This document shows positions 12,001 to 23,935 of a stretch of 64,000 nucleotides of DNA, in pieces. A model generated the notes under the pieces. That model made no database searches. It was not told the DNA's origin and saw only the letters and a program-made list of their open reading frames with translations. Positions within the stretch are counted from its first letter, which is position 1; every line of letters begins with the position of its first letter. This DNA comes from Carex sylvatica. Lineage: Eukaryota > Streptophyta > Magnoliopsida > Poales > Cyperaceae. A program made the position numbers and the translations under genes. The DNA lies in assembly GCA_964058845.1 (NCBI GenBank), contig CAXKVR010000235.1:21515-85514 (forward strand), written 5' to 3'.

Positions 12001-15000
12001 CACCCGTCTATAATGCAGGGGATCCTTCAATATTAGTGTGGATCTAGCCCACACGAATCTTAAAGCAGATCGGACGGTTCAGATGCATTAACTCAAAAGA
12101 TTCTTTTTTGAGTTAATGCAGAGGATACAAATTCATTACAATTGGGGTATGCAAAATATTGTTCATTTCCCATTTGGTCTCAAAAAAGTTTCAAAGTATT
12201 CCATTGTTATCTCTTAATTTTTAAGTCCCAATTTTGATTCCTGAACATCATTTGGTCTGCATTTAGCACTGACATGTTATGTTCAATTTTGCCTTGTTTT
12301 CCAATCAGAATGGAAAAGGTTGGGAATTAAATAAAAACTTTGGAACTTCAAGAACCAAAAGTGAGGTTACTTTGAGGACTATTTGTTTAATTTACTTGAG
12401 AGAAGAAAGTTATAATCTATTTTTAATTGCTTATGCCACAAAAAGCTTGTCAATATTGCATTTGGCAACCTGTTTTATTAACATAGTTCTGTTCTTATAT
12501 TTTTTATAGATCAAAAGGGATGGAATCACAAAGCTCGTTGTTCTTCCACTTTATCCACAATTCTCCATATCTACCAGTGGCTCGAGCCTTCGTTTGCTTG
12601 AGAGTATATTCAGGTAGTTATTAAAAAGATGTCGTAGACTCTAAAATTCAGAACATAATTTTTTCAAATCCGTTTGTGATGAGCGTTTAAAAATTTTGCA
12701 CAGGGAGGATGAGTATCTGGTTAACATGCAACATACTGTAATACCATCTTGGTACCAGCGTGAAGGTTACGTCAAAGCCATGGCCACATTAATTGAAAAT
12801 GAGCTCTCCAAGTTTGCTTCCCCTCAACAAGTATGTTGTATTCTTTATTTCTTTAATTTTTTTTAATGCTGCTTTCTTCGCAGCGGAAAATTACTCGTAT
12901 TTTTATTTATATGCAAATAGCATGCAATTTATTCTATATGCTACTAGCAGTAATATTCAACGAAGTTTCTTTTAAATTACGACAACTGTTATAACCAAAC
13001 TTAATTTGATCAAATCAAATTGGCTCTGCTTTTCTCAGACAATCAATTCATAAGCAGTTTGCTTTAAATATAGTTGCATTTGAGATATGAAATAGTAATA
13101 GACACTTGTTAGAGAGGTAGGGCAAAAATGTCATTATCTAACAGAAATTTACCTTTTTGTACTGCTCTAATCTAGTGGTTGGTGTAATCTGCAAACATTG
13201 TAGCACAGATGCCCAATTACCCATGCACAGAACAAAAAAATAGGTTGATCTTACCTCTTGGGACTAACAAGATAACCCTTTGGTGTCTACTTGGTCTTTT
13301 TTTCTCAAGGCCATAAGGGATTAATGAGACACTAAGCATCAGTGGGTGAAATGCAGGTGATGATATTTTTTAGTGCTCATGGGGTCCCACTTGCATATGT
13401 CGAAGAAGCTGGTGACCCGTATAAAGCTGAAATGGAAGAGTGTGTAGATCTTATAATGGAAGAGCTAGAGAATAGAGGGATTACCAGTCCCTGCACACTA
13501 GCTTACCAGGTTCATACCAAAGTCCAAACTTGAAATTCTCATATTTAATATGACAAGGTTGTACAACAATTTAAATACTTTATACTGATAGAGCCGAGTG
13601 GGGCCTGTTGAGTGGTTGAAACCTTACACTGACGAGACAATCATTGAGCTGGGGCGGAGAGGTGTGAAAAATCTCTTAGCTGTACCAATCAGGTAATGCT
13701 AGTTTTATTAAGTGTTTCTCTATTGCAAGTAAGATATTTAATGGCTCTTGCAAATTGTATCCGGATTTCTCATATTGGGAAAGGATAGCTAATATAGTTT
13801 CAAGTCATTTGCAAATAACACCAAGTTGCTGGTTATTGTGGGAAAAATTATATTCTACTGTACTTTTGAAATTTGTTGGTAGCTCTGAAGAGTCACCCTC
13901 AGTAATTTGAAATTTGTTCTGTATTCAGGTTGGATTGCCAGTCATATAAAAAAAAATTACTTCATTCAACCTCAGTGTCAATGGATGGGCCTAACTTAAT
14001 AATTACCTGAAAGTGTTCGGTGTCAATTTAATTATTTGCAAATAAACCCTTTTGAATACTCTCCTATGAGTGGTAGAGTACCTTCATGTACTATATCTGA
14101 ATGGTACCTTTCCAAACCATTTTGATCCTTTATTTTACTTATTTATTTATATATTTTCTTTTGTAATGTGCAGTTTTGTGAGTGAGCATATAGAAACTCT
14201 AGAGGAAATAGATGTGGAGTACAAGGAGCTTGCCTTGAAATCGGGAATACAGAATTGGGGGCGGGTACCGGCACTGGGATGTGAACCCACTTTTATATCT
14301 GATCTTGCTGATGCCGTCATTGAGAGTCTTCCTTATGTTGGTGCCATGGCTGTCTCCAATCTTGAGGCGCGCCAGGTAATTAAACTTCTTCCTCAGGAAT
14401 TTCACACATGTGCTCCTGTTTCTTTTATATATGCATGAATCTTCTGTGAAGTTATCTGAATGTGTCACTGTATATTTGTGTTCAAGATTTTTAGTATAAT
14501 GGTGTGGTACTAGAAAGGCTCGAAAGTAAATTTTTTATATAGTTATTTAATTTTATGAGTACTAGTCTAAGTCTCCCATCCATTATGGCATTTGAACGCT
14601 CATCCTTTATTTATAATACCAGTAACTTATTACCATACTACAACTAGGCATTGGCTTGTCCTTTTGTATTTATGTGTGGTTGTAAATTCTTCTTTATTTA
14701 TGTGGTTTGTAATGGCATTTGTATTTATGTTTATCTGTTCCATTATTGGGTTTATATTAGCATGTTAGGCCTATAATGTGGATATCCAATTTCAGACCTG
14801 AAATATGGTTCCTATCATTACATGTCTGTAGCTGCTACATACCACTACCATGCAGGTTTGATACTCTTTTGAACTTCTGCTGATACCAGTTTACAGGGTT
14901 AAAAGTAAAGCTTGCCATATACAGAGATCTATTCATTGTTGCAGACCGTGCATTTTTGCTTTGCATCTCTATTTTACATGTAGCATCCGTCTAGTTCCAG

Positions 15001-15434
15001 GGATGCATTTGTGCATCTAAATTTTTAGCAAAATCAGTTTGATTTAAAATTAATATACCTGTTAAGTGCCCTCATGATAAGGACCCCAAAACCACTTTTT
15101 ACAAAATTTGTATATTAAGAAATTAAGAGACCAGTTTTGGTAATGCTTTGCTGTTACTTAATATGGTGAAAAATCATTTTGTTTAACAACACCTGCCTTT
15201 GTTCAGCCACTTGTTCCACTTGGAAGTGTCGAAGAATTATTGGCAGCGTACGATTCGAAGAGAGGCAAACTGCCTCCCCCAGTCACGGTGTGGGAGTGGG
15301 GATGGACGAAAAGCGCAGAAACGTGGAATGGCCGCGCTGCCATGCTGGCGGTTCTGGCACTGTTGGTTCTAGAAGTAACCACCGGCCAAGGCTTCTTACA
15401 CCAATGGGGCATTTTGCCCCTTAAGCTTAATTAA
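9061..15434 (+). CDS. FC2: ferrochelatase, chloroplastic, FC2 type (11 exons)
   Basis: Inserts Fe2+ into protoporphyrin IX, the last step of heme synthesis, in the plastid. Coding exons: 9061-9116 (the exon itself starts at 9011), 9688-10015, 10559-10702, 11125-11226, 12510-12613, 12704-12830, 13357-13509, 13592-13692, 14174-14375, 15207-15434; all junctions are GT-AG and in frame (514 aa). Transit-peptide-like residues 1-99 precede [17 protein letters not shown] (from 100). The conserved FFSAHGVP histidine is H295 and the HIETLEEID glutamate E379. A proline-rich linker leads to the C-terminal chlorophyll a/b-binding-like helix with ETWNGRAAM (477-485); that helix marks FC2 and is absent from FC1. 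A further 5' exon (8853-8901; intron 8902-9010) keeps the frame open to an ATG at 8853, giving 547 aa. I prefer 9061 because about 512 aa is usual for the family. An ATG at 9698 would give 492 aa. Confidence 0.93.
11913..12133. mobile_element. double-hairpin miniature element in a ferrochelatase intron
   Basis: A 221-bp element within the intron 11227-12509, flanked by cattacaa on both sides (11905-11912 and 12134-12141). Each end carries its own hairpin: attaactcaaaaga, a short loop, then tcttttgagttaat. Outer ends read (g)tctgcatcgtctgcatt on the left and aatgcagaggatacaaatt on the right. Relatives are at 28793-28964, 37191-37310 (left part missing) and 58139-58354. The last has a perfect 9-bp duplication, which suggests a Mutator-like origin. 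Confidence 0.82.
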
Positions 15435-16789
15435 TAGTGGCACCATGACCCGCATGATATAGAGAAAGTTGTGTGTGTATCCCTGCAAAGCTTCAAAATA
15501 GTATGCTCCCCTGTGTAATTCAAGAAACAAAAGACGCATAGTTTCTTATTGCTATGCTCCCTTGTTTGTCCAGAGAGAAAACAGTAAGGGCAGGAAGGTT
15601 GTTTGGGAATATTTTGAAAGATAGGAAAAAATAAGATACTTTTACATTTAGGGGCCCATCAAATTTATCTTTGTTTTTGGTGGTATATTCGTCATATTTC
15701 TCATTTTTTAAAACAGGTTTGATGCAATACTTAGATGTTTTGCTGTGGTACATATGGGATATCCCATAAGATATATGTTCCAGGATAATCATACATTTTA
15801 TTTAGATGTGGGATGCTTAAACTGTTTCTCCCACATGTATTAAAGATTTTGTTTAATGTTTATTTATTGATAATTATGGAGATATGTGGTACATGATTTT
15901 GAAGCGAGAATCTATGCTTGTGCCCTACTTTCAATTTGGCCAGCTTAAAATGTATACCTGATTTACTTTTAAGCTGCAAGTTGGCTTGGACTATTTTTTA
16001 TTTATTTAAGAATGCGAATTACAATGCCAGTCAATGTACAAAAGTGTTCATAAAATGCTCGTCTCAATTTTATATAACATAACTTGAGCGTTTAGTCGCT
16101 AACTGAATATCAAAAAAAAAAAAAAACTTGAGAGGATAGGGTTAGGGGCAGATTTGAAATTTTTGTGGGGGGCAAAAAATATTGAATCGAATTTAAATAA
16201 TTAATTGGATTTAAATTAATTAACTAATTGAATACTTGATAAAAAAAAAAATAATGTTTGACTTATACTTTTCAATAATGACTTGTAATTTTTAATGATT
16301 TACAATTCTAATTATTAATCATAATTGAAAATTTTTATTTTTATTTTAACTATAAATTTAATTTGAATTGTAAATTAAATATTATTTCAAAAGAGACAAA
16401 GTCGATTAGAATCGATAGATCACAACTAAAATTTCTAAAATTTCTGTCTATGATTCTAGTATGTTGGTTGAGGTGATTACATCCTTTATCCAAAAAATTG
16501 TTTCTAAAAAATTGCTTCGAATTTTTGGTTTGAGGTGATTAAGTGTATGTTATTCTAGTGTGTTGGTTGCTTCGAATGTTTGGTTTAATGTCGAAAGTTA
16601 TGGAAAGTTATGAGTTCGAAATTGAAGATCGAGAAAATTATTTGTTGTAATAAGTAACGGAGAATCCAAATGATAACGTGTTGTAACAAGTAACGGAAAA
16701 TCATTTCAGCATACGTGTATCTAAGAACGGGGAATCCAAATTAGCCGAAGAGGAACACGTTCGAATATCAGGCTCCACACATTCAGTTC
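15435..16789. other. ferrochelatase 3' region and spacer to VDE
   Basis: The first few hundred bases should hold the ferrochelatase 3' UTR; no unambiguous poly(A) signal stands out. About 16140-16455 resembles the inverted interior of the 5405-5752 hAT family (ggggcagatttgaaattttt, then aattggatttaaattaattaac), but its ends have decayed. No gene seen. Confidence 0.45.
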
Positions 16790-17669
16790 TTATCAAATTA
16801 CCCTCTCGCTCCATTTCCCCCTTCCCTTCCTCATCTCTCCTCAACCTCTCTCTTTCTCTCCTTCTCTCTTTTTCTTTTGTTTTCCTTTCCCGCCATTATT
16901 CTCCCTCCAACCAGTTATAATCCACTCACCTGGTGGGCCCGATCTCTCACCATCCCTCAAGGTCAGTATTCTTCAACCACTGCTAGAAATTGGAACACAT
17001 TTGAATCCGCTCGTTCCAGAACTAATGATACCGTAGACCTTCTATTTTGTAATTAAATTTTCAATTCTCATCACGGTTAGCATGAGAGTCTGTATCCTCT
17101 GAGATAGCAAGATTTCGGTTTATCTAAAGCCGGGCCATATTTAATTCGGTGCCTATTCGGAATGCACGGGGCAGTATTATTGTTGCTTTGAGATTCGTGC
17201 AGAAGGGATTTGAAATTTGAGATTCCACAGATCAACTCAAAATTTAAGATATCTCAGGGGATGTGAATTCCACACAATAGCCCCACATATAACAGGCAAC
17301 TCGGTTGGAATCAGTGTTTTGGGAAGAGTGTTGCTAATGAAAACAATATATCTATATCGGGGATTATTTAATAGAGGTATGATGGGCTAAACACAGAAAT
17401 ACAATGTGTAAAAGATGTACATATACAGACAGCAAAATGGTACAATATTGTGTATAAAGGGTAGGCAACATTTCAAAACAAGATTTAATTTGGATGTGGT
17501 AGAAATTATGAGGAGAAATTTCCAATACCATGGATTAACTCTCTACAAGCCAATTGATTTGCTATATAACACCCATATATATCTGCTTCCCTTTTGCATA
17601 TTCTCAGAACTTAATATTTAAGGTTTAACCATAAATTATTAATTATGTACTCTTTTTATTCATTTTCAG
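16790..17669 (+). other. probable VDE 5' UTR exon and leader intron
   Basis: A CT-rich tract (16800-16875), typical of plant leaders, runs to a probable donor in ctcaag/gtcagt at 16962. The acceptor attttcag ends at 17669, 30 bp before the VDE start codon. The leader intron contains a repeat-like stretch, 17130-17285 (gctttgagattcgtgc and gatgtgaattccacac), also seen at 51668-51840. Confidence 0.55.
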
Positions 17670-17699
17670 GCACTTACATAGTGCTTACAGATTCACCTG

Positions 17700-19671
17700 A
17701 TGAGAGCTATGACATCTCGGTCATGCATAAAGCATGCATGCCTATACGAAAGAAATACGAAGAAACTTGGAAATGTATCAGGAAAGGTCAGAATTCGAGA
17801 TAAGATGAAAGTTTGTTGTGGGCTTCCAAGGGCAAAATGGTCAAATTCTCTTGCAAATTCACACCACATTGATTGTACATTATCTATAGCAAGCACCCCT
17901 TCATCAAAGGTTAATAGAAAATTCTTCCTTTTTATTCTTTTCAATTAACACAAGGATGAAATAAGGCTTGTGCATACTGCTCAGTAAAACTTGCATTGAA
18001 CAATAAGATGAAATTTACAGGAATGTGTTTAATCCAAACTCTCAGTTAATTCATGCTTCAAATAGTTTGATGTTATAGCTCTATATTTCTAGGCTAATTT
18101 TCAGAGGAATCAACTCGGAAGTTACTAATTCCCTTCTAATCCTAAATCAAGTTAATGCTATGCTAGCAGAAAGAAGGAATTACTAATTAAGCCAACTTCC
18201 ATCCCTATTCCTAATTGATCACATAGCTTTGTCATGGCATTTATTATTTTATGAGTAAAATTTCATAAAGAACTACATTATTTGACAGAAAAAAGCAGAT
18301 ATCTTAATACCACTCACTCCATCAGTACTCTGGAATAACGCCAAGAGTTGGAGCAGATTACAGCTTGTGACAATAACCGGAATAGTTGCATGCTCGTTTT
18401 TAGTAATTCCATCAGCCCATGCAGTTGATGCACTGAAGACATGCACTTGTCTATTGAAGGAATGCCGGTATGTAATCTTTTACGCATAACTTAATTGTTC
18501 TTATTTTCATCCTATCATGCTATAATTTAGCAAGAGGTTAAGGTACCACGTCCAGGCGATGCTCTCAAGAGATCTTTTTTATTCCTTTTTGTCTTGCTTC
18601 TGTGCATATTCGCTGGACTTTGGTTGTAAATTTTAGTTAAGCATTGATCCCCACATAAAACCTGAACTGCATGAAATAAATAAAAATATTATAAAAAAGA
18701 ATTATGAAAATGAAGAAGTTTTGAGATCTTTCCAGCAATAACTAATTGTGCGCAATTCGTAATGGAAGTACTGTTTCCCTGACTGGGTATAAATTTTCAT
18801 AAGGTGCTTTCATAACTTATAAAAGGAATTTAGGATTTTTTGTGCAATTGTTTGTTGCTTTTATCAGGATTGAGTTGGCGAAGTGCATAGCAAACCCGTC
18901 ATGTGCTGCAAATGTAGCATGCTTACAGACTTGCAACAACCGTCCTGATGAAACCGAGTGCCAGGTAATATGCCAGCAGTGGTACTTGCATAAACAGAAC
19001 CAGTTCCAGTAACAGTAGATTCAAACTTTTCGATCTTTTTTATTTTCTTCCAGAAAAAAATACAAGGTAGTTCGATTCAATTGTACTGTATTTTTATGTA
19101 TCCACACCTAAGGACTAATCTACCAGATATGTTTACTATAACACCATATTCCAATGTTATTGCTAGTTCCATGACTCGTCTGGTGATATCATAAATTTGA
19201 GGTGATGTGCCGGTACTTACTGGTACCTAGAGGTACATCAATACTTAAAGTCTTAAATTTCATTTTTAATTTCCTGGCAGATAAAATGCGGCGACCTTTT
19301 CGAGAACAGTGTTGTTGATCAGTTCAATGAGTGTGCTGTCTCCCGGAAGAAGTGTGTGCCCCGTAAATCAGATCTGGGTGAATTCCCGGAACCCGAACCG
19401 GGAGCCCTAGTCAGATCCTTCAACTTGTCAGATTTCACAGGGAAGTGGTACATCTCTAGTGGGCTGAACCCAACCTTCGACACGTTTGACTGTCAGGTTC
19501 ACGAGTTTAAAGTAGAGGGAGATAAGCTTGTTGGGAATCTGACATGGAGGATCCGGACCCCAGATACTGGGTTCTTTACCCGATCTGCTGTGCAGAAGTT
19601 TGTTCAGGACCCCTCCAGACCTGGAATTTTGTATAACCATGACAACGAGTATTTGCACTACCAGGATGATT

Positions 19672-19748
<77 letters not shown>

Positions 19749-20625
19749 CACATACACACACACAGAGTCATGCTTGCACACAAATTAGATACACAAGCTG
19801 TATTAACCTGATTTTCCCTGTTCTTTATGCTCTACCGAAAGCTATGATTATGACGAAGATTATGTAGTGTTTTTTGTTAAACGGATACTATTAGGGATTT
19901 AGGGTACCTATACCAATCAGGCAACTTTCAATGGCTCTTTTGTTTTTTTGTTTTTGTTTTTTTGGAGTGGTTTTGAGCTCAATTTTAGCAATACTTCAAA
20001 AAAAAATTCCAAATTAATAAAGGCTTCATTAATTGTGCCCAATTATGTCAAAATGAACATTAGCACCAAAATTGAAATCCAGTTATTGCCATATTTATTT
20101 TGCTTTGTCTAAATGAAATTTAGGTATATTATCTCATCTAAGGTAGAAAACAAGCCTGATGACTACATTTTTGTATACTACCGTGGGCGAAATGATGCAT
20201 GGGATGGCTATGGAGGTGCAGTGCTCTACACAAGAAGCCGCACTGTGCCTGCCACAATAATCCCTGAGCTAGAACGGGCTGCTAAGAGCATAAATCGTGA
20301 CTTCTCACAATTCATTCGCACCGACAACACGTGTGGGCCCGAGCCACCATTGGTGGAGAGGATAGAGAAGACAGTGGAGGAGGGGGAGAAGACTATAGTG
20401 AGGGAGGTTGAGGAGATAGAAGGGGAGGTGGTGCAATTGGAAAAGACGGAATTGTCCCTGCTTCAGAGGCTAGCTGAGGGGTTCAGTGAGATAGAGAGAG
20501 ATACTGAGAACTTCTTCAAGGGATTGAGTAAGGAAGAAATGGAGGTTTTAGATGGGTTAAAAATGGAAGCAGAAGAGGTAGAGAAGCTGTTTGGCCGTGC
20601 TTTACCTATAAGGAAATTGCGATAG
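17700..20625 (+). CDS. VDE: violaxanthin de-epoxidase, chloroplast precursor
   Basis: Converts violaxanthin via antheraxanthin to zeaxanthin in the thylakoid lumen at low pH, using ascorbate; it is the light-driven arm of the xanthophyll cycle in non-photochemical quenching. Coding exons 17700-17909, 18289-18467, 18868-18964, 19281-19672 and 20124-20625 join in frame with GT-AG introns to give 459 aa (Arabidopsis about 462). Residues 1-115 are a bipartite transit peptide ending in a hydrophobic stretch and SAHA before VDALKTC (from 116). Next come the cysteine-rich domain (CTCLLKEC to about 190), a lipocalin-like domain (FTGKWY near 214-219 to about 360, including [14 protein letters not shown]) and a glutamate-rich C-terminus with heptad-like patterning, thought to aid membrane association at low pH. 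An in-frame TAG lies 21 bp upstream of the ATG within the same exon, which fixes the start. Confidence 0.96.
19674..19744. repeat. compound microsatellite (TC)n(AC)n at a VDE splice donor
   Basis: About 17 TC units (19674-19707) run directly into about 19 CA units (to 19744). The array begins at the T of the GT donor of VDE intron 4 (exon end 19672). The donor thus reads GTCTCTCT, a poor match to the GTAAGT consensus. Confidence 0.95.
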
Positions 20626-21747
20626 TCTTTTGTTCCTTTATTGGCGCCAAGGTGAGGAAAGATTTAAGATAAATTTAGATCAATTTATTGGGCTTTTTCG
20701 AATTTGTATACCCCACTCAAGAAACATAAAAAAAAAAAAAAAATAGATGAATGGGTGGATTTGGAATTGCCTTGTGATTCTTTGGAATCACAGCAGATTT
20801 ATTTCCCATTTCTCTCATTTAAAAGTTGCCAAGAATACACTTGGCAGCTCCTGCTAAGTTTTCGAAAAAAAAAGAAGTTGCCAAGAAGTGCAATCTAAAG
20901 TCCCATCCTCTCAAACAAAAAGAAAAACAAAAAAAAAAATAGAAAACAAGAAGCAAACGTATACATCAGTAAAAGCCCAGTAACCTATTAACTTGAATAA
21001 GCCCAAAATAATATAGCTGTGCAGTATCCAGGCCGAAACCAATTCTAAAGCCTAATACAGACTCATGAAATAACCCCTCACCCCAACAAACTAGCAGAAT
21101 GAAATAAAATGGCATGCAAAAAACTATGCCTAACATAAAACTACCAATATACCAGAAAAGCATCCTTATTATTCTCGAATTAATGAATATAAATAGAAAC
21201 AAAGGTCTATAAAATGGAGATGAAAGTCACTTACAGACATAAAATACGTATAAATTAGAGTTTGATATAAATCTAGTGGCTAAACTAATATTTTCGAAAT
21301 TCAACTAGAAGATTTCTCATAGTTATTTAAAGTTGAAAAGTTTATCTTTTATTGACATTTAAAGTTAAAATAAAATTTCCTCTCTTTATGAATATTTAAA
21401 GTTAAAATGTTTATATTTTTTGTGGATATTTAAAATAGTCATTATATATATACCTTATTCGATAAACATGTATGAAATACATACCGGATAAGTTTATTTT
21501 TCTTTTATTAGTACTCTTAATATCTTATTCATATTCATCTTATTATATCAAACATTGTACATTCAAATAATCATAATAAATGAATCTCATCGATGGGTGA
21601 GAATCTGCTTCTATTTTTGAGAATAGGAGGATCCTCTTTTAGAGAGATAGAAACAAGAGGAGGAGAGAGAGAGAGGAGGGTCCTCCTTTTCTTTAATAAA
21701 AAGAGTAGATTTCATTCTCTCATCGATATCCTTAATTGAGATTAGTG
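20626..21747. other. VDE 3' region and AT-rich spacer
   Basis: The VDE 3' UTR probably ends within the first 100-300 bp. There are A-rich stretches at 20731-20744 and 20867-20940, then AT-rich spacer. A purine-rich block (gagaggag repeats) lies at 21640-21680. No gene recognised. Confidence 0.45.
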
Positions 21748-21755
21748 CCACAATT

Positions 21756-22045
21756 CAGGGACGGAGGCAGAAAATTGACTAATGGGGGCCAATTTTTTAA
21801 ATAATTCTAAGTAATATGAAATGCTGGAGTTTTTCAAATTATATATAGTATACAATAACTAATTTTTCTTTCAAAAAAGAATGGGAGTCAACAATAGAAA
21901 CTTTTCATATAAAATATGAGATCATAATTTTGAGGTTTTCATAGCATTTTATAATAAAATATATAAAAAAAAACATACATAACTATAAGTTTTTGAAAAA
22001 ATAAAAATTAAGAATCAATTGAACCATTGTATACATATACCTCTG
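21756..22045. mobile_element. hAT-type miniature element
   Basis: A 290-bp element beginning CAGGGACGGAGGCAG and ending TATACCTCTG, flanked by the perfect 8-bp duplication ccacaatt (21748-21755 and 22046-22053). A shorter, inverted relative lies at 30311-30483. Confidence 0.85.
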
Positions 22046-22153
22046 CCACAATTCATACGTCAATCAATTAATGAACAACAAAAAGAGATATCCCATAATA
22101 AATTATCCCCTCGTGTTCGTGTATGATTCACGTTGGTGCACATTTGAATTGTA

Positions 22154-22440
22154 AAATAAATTGTATTACCTTGGTAAGAGGATGGAAAGGGAAAGGATAT
22201 ATAGCCATATAGAGCTTTAGATCAGGCAAGTCACATGAAACACTTTGCTGTCAATTAAAGTTACATAAAAGGAGTAGAACTGGTGTTCTTAAGCTCACCA
22301 AATAAATTGTATTACCTTGGTGAGAGGATGGAAAGGGAAAGGATATATAGAGCTTTAGATCAGGCAAGTCACATGAAACACTTTGCTGTCAATTAAAGTT
22401 ACATAAAACAAGTAGAATTAGAGTGTTCTTAAGCTTACCA
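22154..22440. repeat. tandem duplication of ~146 bp
   Basis: Unit 1 (22154-22299) and unit 2 (22300-22440) are nearly identical. Each starts aaataaattg and ends in the first ~27 bp of a GAGTAGAAC-family element. Unit 2 lacks about 8 bp of the gccatata stretch present in unit 1. The duplication therefore copied the element's left end after the element had inserted. Confidence 0.9.
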
Positions 22441-22807
22441 AGGTGTTTTGTGAGCTTAACTCTAAAATTTATTAAATTAGCTTCAAACAATAAATTCAAA
22501 TCGTTGAAACCGATTTACTTCACAAGTGATGAATTTACATATAAATTTTTTAGAATTTTGAATAAATTTTGTATAAAGTCAAGTGGTTAAAAAATGTTCA
22601 AAATGAATGCACTAAAATTAATTTGTAAACCTTCTAATTTTGACCGCTTGACTTTATACTAAAATAATTCAAAAACTTTAAATCTTTGCATGTAAATTCA
22701 TCACTTGTGAAGTAGATGAATTTTAACGGTTTGAAACAGATATAATATATTTTGGAGTTAAGCTCACCAAACATCTTAGTGAGCTTAAAAACACTCTAGT
22801 TCTACTC
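22411..22807. mobile_element. foldback miniature element, GAGTAGAAC family, copy 2
   Basis: It runs from agtagaattagagtg to cactctagttctactc, with long inverted arms and the family's paired gtataaagtca / tgactttatac block in the middle. A duplicated extra left end sits at 22272 (see the tandem duplication). The right end has been used as the target of the large palindrome that begins at 22810. Confidence 0.8.
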
Positions 22808-22809
22808 TA

Positions 22810-23926
22810 CCGAAATTTTTATCAATACCCAAAAAACATACCAAATTACTGAATCTATCAATTTCCGCGCAGGAATCCGAAAAATACCCTGTCCGGTTAA
22901 TAAATAACCAGATTGATTGATTTTGTCCAATTAATAACTAACCGGACAGGATCTAACCCATTTCAACAATTTTGTCCGGTTAACCGGACTCAATCTTTTC
23001 TTTTCTTTTTTTTTCTTTTTTTTTTACAAAATAGAAATTTAAAAAAAATTATATTGAAATATTAGAAATGTTGAATATATTTCTTTGAAAATAGAAGGAA
23101 TACAATATAATTTGATTTATTAGAAAAACTGCAACAAATAACCCGGACCAATATTTTTCAGATCGGATTTTTCGCGGCTGTAAGAAAAATTAATATATTT
23201 CTTTATGTGTTATTGGAAAAAAATAAAAATACTTGGATTCTGAATTATTGATTCCGGTTCAAAAGTCACTTCTAGGTAAATATAGAAAATATTATCATCC
23301 TTCTAGTACATTTAATTTCTAAAAAGTTGTATCTATTTTTGAAAAAAAAAACATAAAATTTAAGTTATTTAATGATTGTTATATAAAAAGAATTTTGAAA
23401 ATAGATACAACTTTTTAGAAATTAAATGTACTAGAAGGATCACAATATTTTTTGTTTTACCTAGAAGTGGCTTTTGAACCGAGATCAATAACTCAGAATC
23501 CAAGTATTTTTATTTTTTTTCAATAACACAAAGAAATATATTAATTTTTCTTATAGCCGCGAAAAATTCGATCTGAAAAATATTGATCCGGTTTATTTAT
23601 TGTAGTCTTTCTAATAAATCAAATTATATTGTATTCCTTCTATTTTCAAAGAAATATATTCAACATTTCTAATATTTCAATATATATATTTTTTAATTTA
23701 TGTTTTGTAAAAAAAAAAAAGGAAAGAAAAAAAAAATTAAGTCCGGTTAATTATTAACCAGACAAAATTGTTGAAATGAGTTAATCCTGTCCAATTAGTT
23801 ATTAATCGGAAAAAATCAACTAATTCGGTTATTTATTAATCGGACAGAGTATTTTTTAAATTTCTGCACGAAAATAGATAGATTCAGTAATTTAGTATGT
23901 TTTTTGAGTATTAATAAAAATTTCGG
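22810..23926. mobile_element. very large foldback element (1.1 kb, arms >500 bp)
   Basis: The ends CCGAAATTTTTAT and ATAAAAATTTCGG begin arms that remain alignable to the centre at about 23370. The flanks are the 9-bp near-duplicates tctactcta (22801-22809) and tctactcaa (23927-23935), matching 8 of 9. Arms contain short gtccggtta / ttaaccggac motifs near the outside and a roughly 650-bp palindromic core (about 23023-23710) shared with 25690-26350 and 26412-27073. Nine-base duplications and very long inverted repeats fit a Mutator-like foldback element. No protein is encoded. Confidence 0.8.
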
Positions 23927-23935
23927 TCTACTCAA

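Noticed and set aside
17693..17944. Antisense frame opposite the first VDE coding exon
   Set aside because: Overlaps a recognised exon and shows no motif of its own.
19428..19867. Open frames encoding Ser-Leu, Thr-His or Cys-Val repeats
   Set aside because: They are translations of the (TC)n(AC)n microsatellite in a VDE intron, not proteins.
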